This document shows positions 62,226 to 64,000 of a DNA stretch of 64,000 nt, piece after piece; positions within the stretch are counted from its first letter, which is position 1; every line of letters starts with the position of its first letter. Made by a program: the position numbers and the translations under genes. The notes beneath the pieces are model-generated. The model was not told where the DNA came from and did no database searches. It saw only the letters and a program-made list of their open reading frames with translations. The DNA comes from JAILLW01 sp045629045 (GTDB lineage: Bacteria; Bacillota; Clostridia; Lachnospirales; Lachnospiraceae): contig JAZQQM010000061.1 of the NCBI GenBank assembly GCA_045629045.1, positions 62,001 to 126,000 of the forward strand. The letters are read 5' to 3'.

Positions 62226-62791
62226 TGAAATTAAGATACATTTTTTATCATCTTAAGGCACTTCTTAAGAAAAGACAGACCTGGGCTGTTATTATTACAC
62301 TTGCTTTTCTGGGGTTTGTATATAGCGGAATTACCTTCCCAAGCATTGATAATACCTTTATAGGTGTCGTTACCGCAGGAAGCGAGCGCGCCGAGGAGAT
62401 GGTTAATTCTTTGGAAGAGAGAGATTCTCTTTATAAGGTCAAAGCATATGAATCTTCGGAAGAACTTAAAAAGGATATACTTAACGGTACTTTGGAATGC
62501 GGATTCATATTTGACGGCAATTTCGATAATATGCTTGAAAGAGGCAAATCGAAGCACCTTATAGAATATGTATATTCACCCTATACAACCAAGGGACTTG
62601 CTGCAAAAGAAACAGTATTTTCCGCATTTATGGAAAATTACAGCAATGAAATTATTATGGCTGAATACAATAAAATATTTGGTTCTGCAGATGACGAAAC
62701 GAAAGAGGAGATTATTGAATCAATAAAAAAATCAAATGAGTATTACAAAAACTCTGATGCTATATTTGATATCGAAAGTGTTTACTATTGA
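62222..62791 (+). CDS. Half-length ABC-2 permease (N-terminal part only)
   Basis: A 189-aa protein starting MMKLRYIFYHLKALLKKRQ. It has one membrane helix (about residues 20-39) and an extracytoplasmic domain resembling that of the preceding permease (TFIGVVTAGSERAEEMV, LKKDILNGTLECGFIFDG). It stops after IFDIESVYY, before the five-helix membrane domain, so it is about half the length of its partner. The strong RBS AGGAGGTG and the overlap with the previous gene suggest it is translated. It is either a truncated gene or a true short accessory subunit. No downstream remnant of the missing half is seen in the next 70 nt. Confidence 0.65.
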   Translation: MMKLRYIFYHLKALLKKRQTWAVIITLAFLGFVYSGITFPSIDNTFIGVVTAGSERAEEMVNSLEERDSLYKVKAYESSEELKKDILNGTLECGFIFDGNFDNMLERGKSKHLIEYVYSPYTTKGLAAKETVFSAFMENYSNEIIMAEYNKIFGSADDETKEEIIESIKKSNEYYKNSDAIFDIESVYY

Positions 62792-62863
62792 TTTTAAGCT
62801 GATTATTAAGTATATTAATGATATCTATGGGCAGTATGCCCGCGTAAAAGAGAGGAGACAATT

Positions 62864-64000
62864 ATGGAAGAAAAAAAGATAATTGGTTACGACGCTCAGA
62901 CCGGAGAGCCAATTTATGAAGAAGTAAGCGCTGCAGAACCCGTTGCAGAAGCTGCTCCTGAAACAGCAAACGAAGAAACAGCTGCACAAGCTGCTGAGGA
63001 AACTGCACCTGTACAGGAACCTGTTAATTCATACGTTGCAGAAACAGCTCCTGTATATACAGAGGCTTCTGCAGAAGCAACTGCAGACAATAAAAAGAAG
63101 ATAGGTCTTGTAATTATCGGGATAGCTGCTGCTTTGGTTATTGCGATTGTAGTTCTTCTTATAGTATTCGTATTTGCAAAGAAACCTAAGGATATTGTCA
63201 ATGAAGCTTGTGAAAACACCTTTGCCAGCTTTTCTAACGGCGATAACCTTTTATTTACTGCATTCAGCCCGGAAGGATTTGATAAAGCTTCAGAGTGCAC
63301 CATAACAATGGAAGGTTCTATTGAAGATACATGGGCAGAGGAAGAAGTTACATTTGATGCTAATATAGCAGCTGATGAGAGCAAACTTCAGATTTATGGC
63401 GGAATCGATCTGTCAGAGGTTGAAGAACTTCCTTATATTGATGCCGTTATCGAACTTAATGATTCTAAGCTTTTAGTAGCATCATCATTACTTAAGAATG
63501 TATATGCTTATGACTATACCGAAGAATGTGACGGAGCTATTGCCGATTATCTTGAGGAGGAAGATATTCCTACTTCTATGATTAACGATATGCTTGCAGG
63601 CTACTATGCTCAGTTAAACAACGCTATTAAGAATCCTGAGCAGTATGAGGAATATGTTGAGAGCTTCGAAGAAGTAATTGATAATTTGGAATATGAAAAG
63701 ATTGATGCCGAAGATTTTGAAGTAGACGGTAAAGATCGTAGCTGTAAAGGTTACAAGATGATTATTACTTCTGATGATATGGTAGACTTCATGGAAGCAT
63801 ATAAGGAATTAATCAATTCGGCTATGGACGAAAGCTTTACCTCATCATTTGAAGAACTTACAGGTGAGAGCTACGAAGATATCATGGACGAAGCTTTTGA
63901 CGAAATCTATGGTGAATTAGAAGATATGGATGATGTTGAAATTAACTTCTATGTGTATAACAAGGCTTTGGCAGCTATCACATGTGAAGTTGAGGGCGAG
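62864..64000 (+). CDS. Membrane-anchored protein (paralogue 2, 3' end outside window)
   Basis: An open frame of at least 379 codons that runs off the window end. It starts MEEKKIIGYDAQTGEPIYEE. A ~55-residue Ala/Glu-rich linker and a membrane helix at about residues 82-105 (IGLVIIGIAAALVIAIVVLL) follow, then an acidic extracytoplasmic domain. FEVDGKDRSCKGYK matches the motif in the protein at 59.8-61.1 kb, so the two are paralogues of one family. RBS GAGGAGACA. Function unknown; the shared operon neighbourhood suggests association with the ABC system. Confidence 0.65.
   Translation, partial: MEEKKIIGYDAQTGEPIYEEVSAAEPVAEAAPETANEETAAQAAEETAPVQEPVNSYVAETAPVYTEASAEATADNKKKIGLVIIGIAAALVIAIVVLLIVFVFAKKPKDIVNEACENTFASFSNGDNLLFTAFSPEGFDKASECTITMEGSIEDTWAEEEVTFDANIAADESKLQIYGGIDLSEVEELPYIDAVIELNDSKLLVASSLLKNVYAYDYTEECDGAIADYLEEEDIPTSMINDMLAGYYAQLNNAIKNPEQYEEYVESFEEVIDNLEYEKIDAEDFEVDGKDRSCKGYKMIITSDDMVDFMEAYKELINSAMDESFTSSFEELTGESYEDIMDEAFDEIYGELEDMDDVEINFYVYNKALAAITCEVEGE

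Overview
The window looks like part of a chromosome from a low-GC Gram-positive anaerobe, most likely a member of the Lachnospiraceae (Butyrivibrio/Pseudobutyrivibrio/Roseburia-type). The basis is A/T-rich DNA, strong AGGAGG ribosome binding sites, TTGACA/TATAAT promoters, family-restricted genes (DUF3881, DUF4446), an archaeal-type prolyl-tRNA synthetase, and polysaccharide hydrolases (GH95, GH13, GH53). The species is an inference. Gene density is high and almost all genes are housekeeping. I see no prophage, CRISPR array or intact transposase.

Region 1 (1-7.8 kb, minus strand) is a peptide natural-product (RiPP) operon of the NHLM type. Reading down the operon it holds an unassigned 250-aa protein with a faint YcaO-like motif, a very short HlyD-like secretion protein, a C39-peptidase ABC exporter, a peptidase-less partner ABC exporter, a radical SAM/SPASM maturase, and last a Nif11-type precursor with a four-cysteine core. 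It ends in a strong terminator. It is divergent from parA, so it probably lies near the replication origin.

Region 2 (7.8-18.3 kb): parA-parB-DUF4446-HD-GYP-serS-DUF3881, then tRNA-Arg(CCU), which overlaps the DUF3881 stop. A minus-strand cell-envelope operon follows: murG, an MBOAT acyltransferase, its SGNH-like partner and a RelA/SpoT-domain protein.

Region 3 (18.4-34.5 kb): GH95 fucosidase, pgi, YitT transporter, a small coiled-coil membrane protein, a 2-hydroxyacid dehydrogenase, and mtaD with ahcY (S-adenosylhomocysteine recycling). Between mtaD and ahcY are a REP-bounded structured element, a MocR regulator truncated beside it, a vitamin-type ECF S component and a TIGR01212 radical SAM protein. 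dinB and a phosphatidylethanolamine operon (flippase-like, pssA, psd) follow.

Region 4 (34.5-51 kb): a sensor kinase/response regulator pair, an RluA pseudouridine synthase, a Wzy-like polymerase, proS, a double-receiver protein, a hybrid kinase, cca, a PEGA lipoprotein, hup, and rqcP-divIC-tilS-hpt-ftsH. divIC appears to have a leaderless mRNA.

Region 5 (51-64 kb): ugd, a cytosolic GH13 enzyme, a convergent gap holding two inverted, covarying structured repeats, an alpha/beta hydrolase, a GH53 galactanase lipoprotein, and an ABC exporter-like operon with one full and one half permease flanked by two paralogous anchored proteins.

The most unusual items are the three structured intergenic elements (26.3-26.5 kb, 54.63-54.87 kb and 54.89-55.11 kb). 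They share one architecture: a long terminal stem enclosing two hairpins whose apical loops all contain TCC. Base pairs covary between the two related copies. The Nif11/radical SAM RiPP operon comes next in interest.
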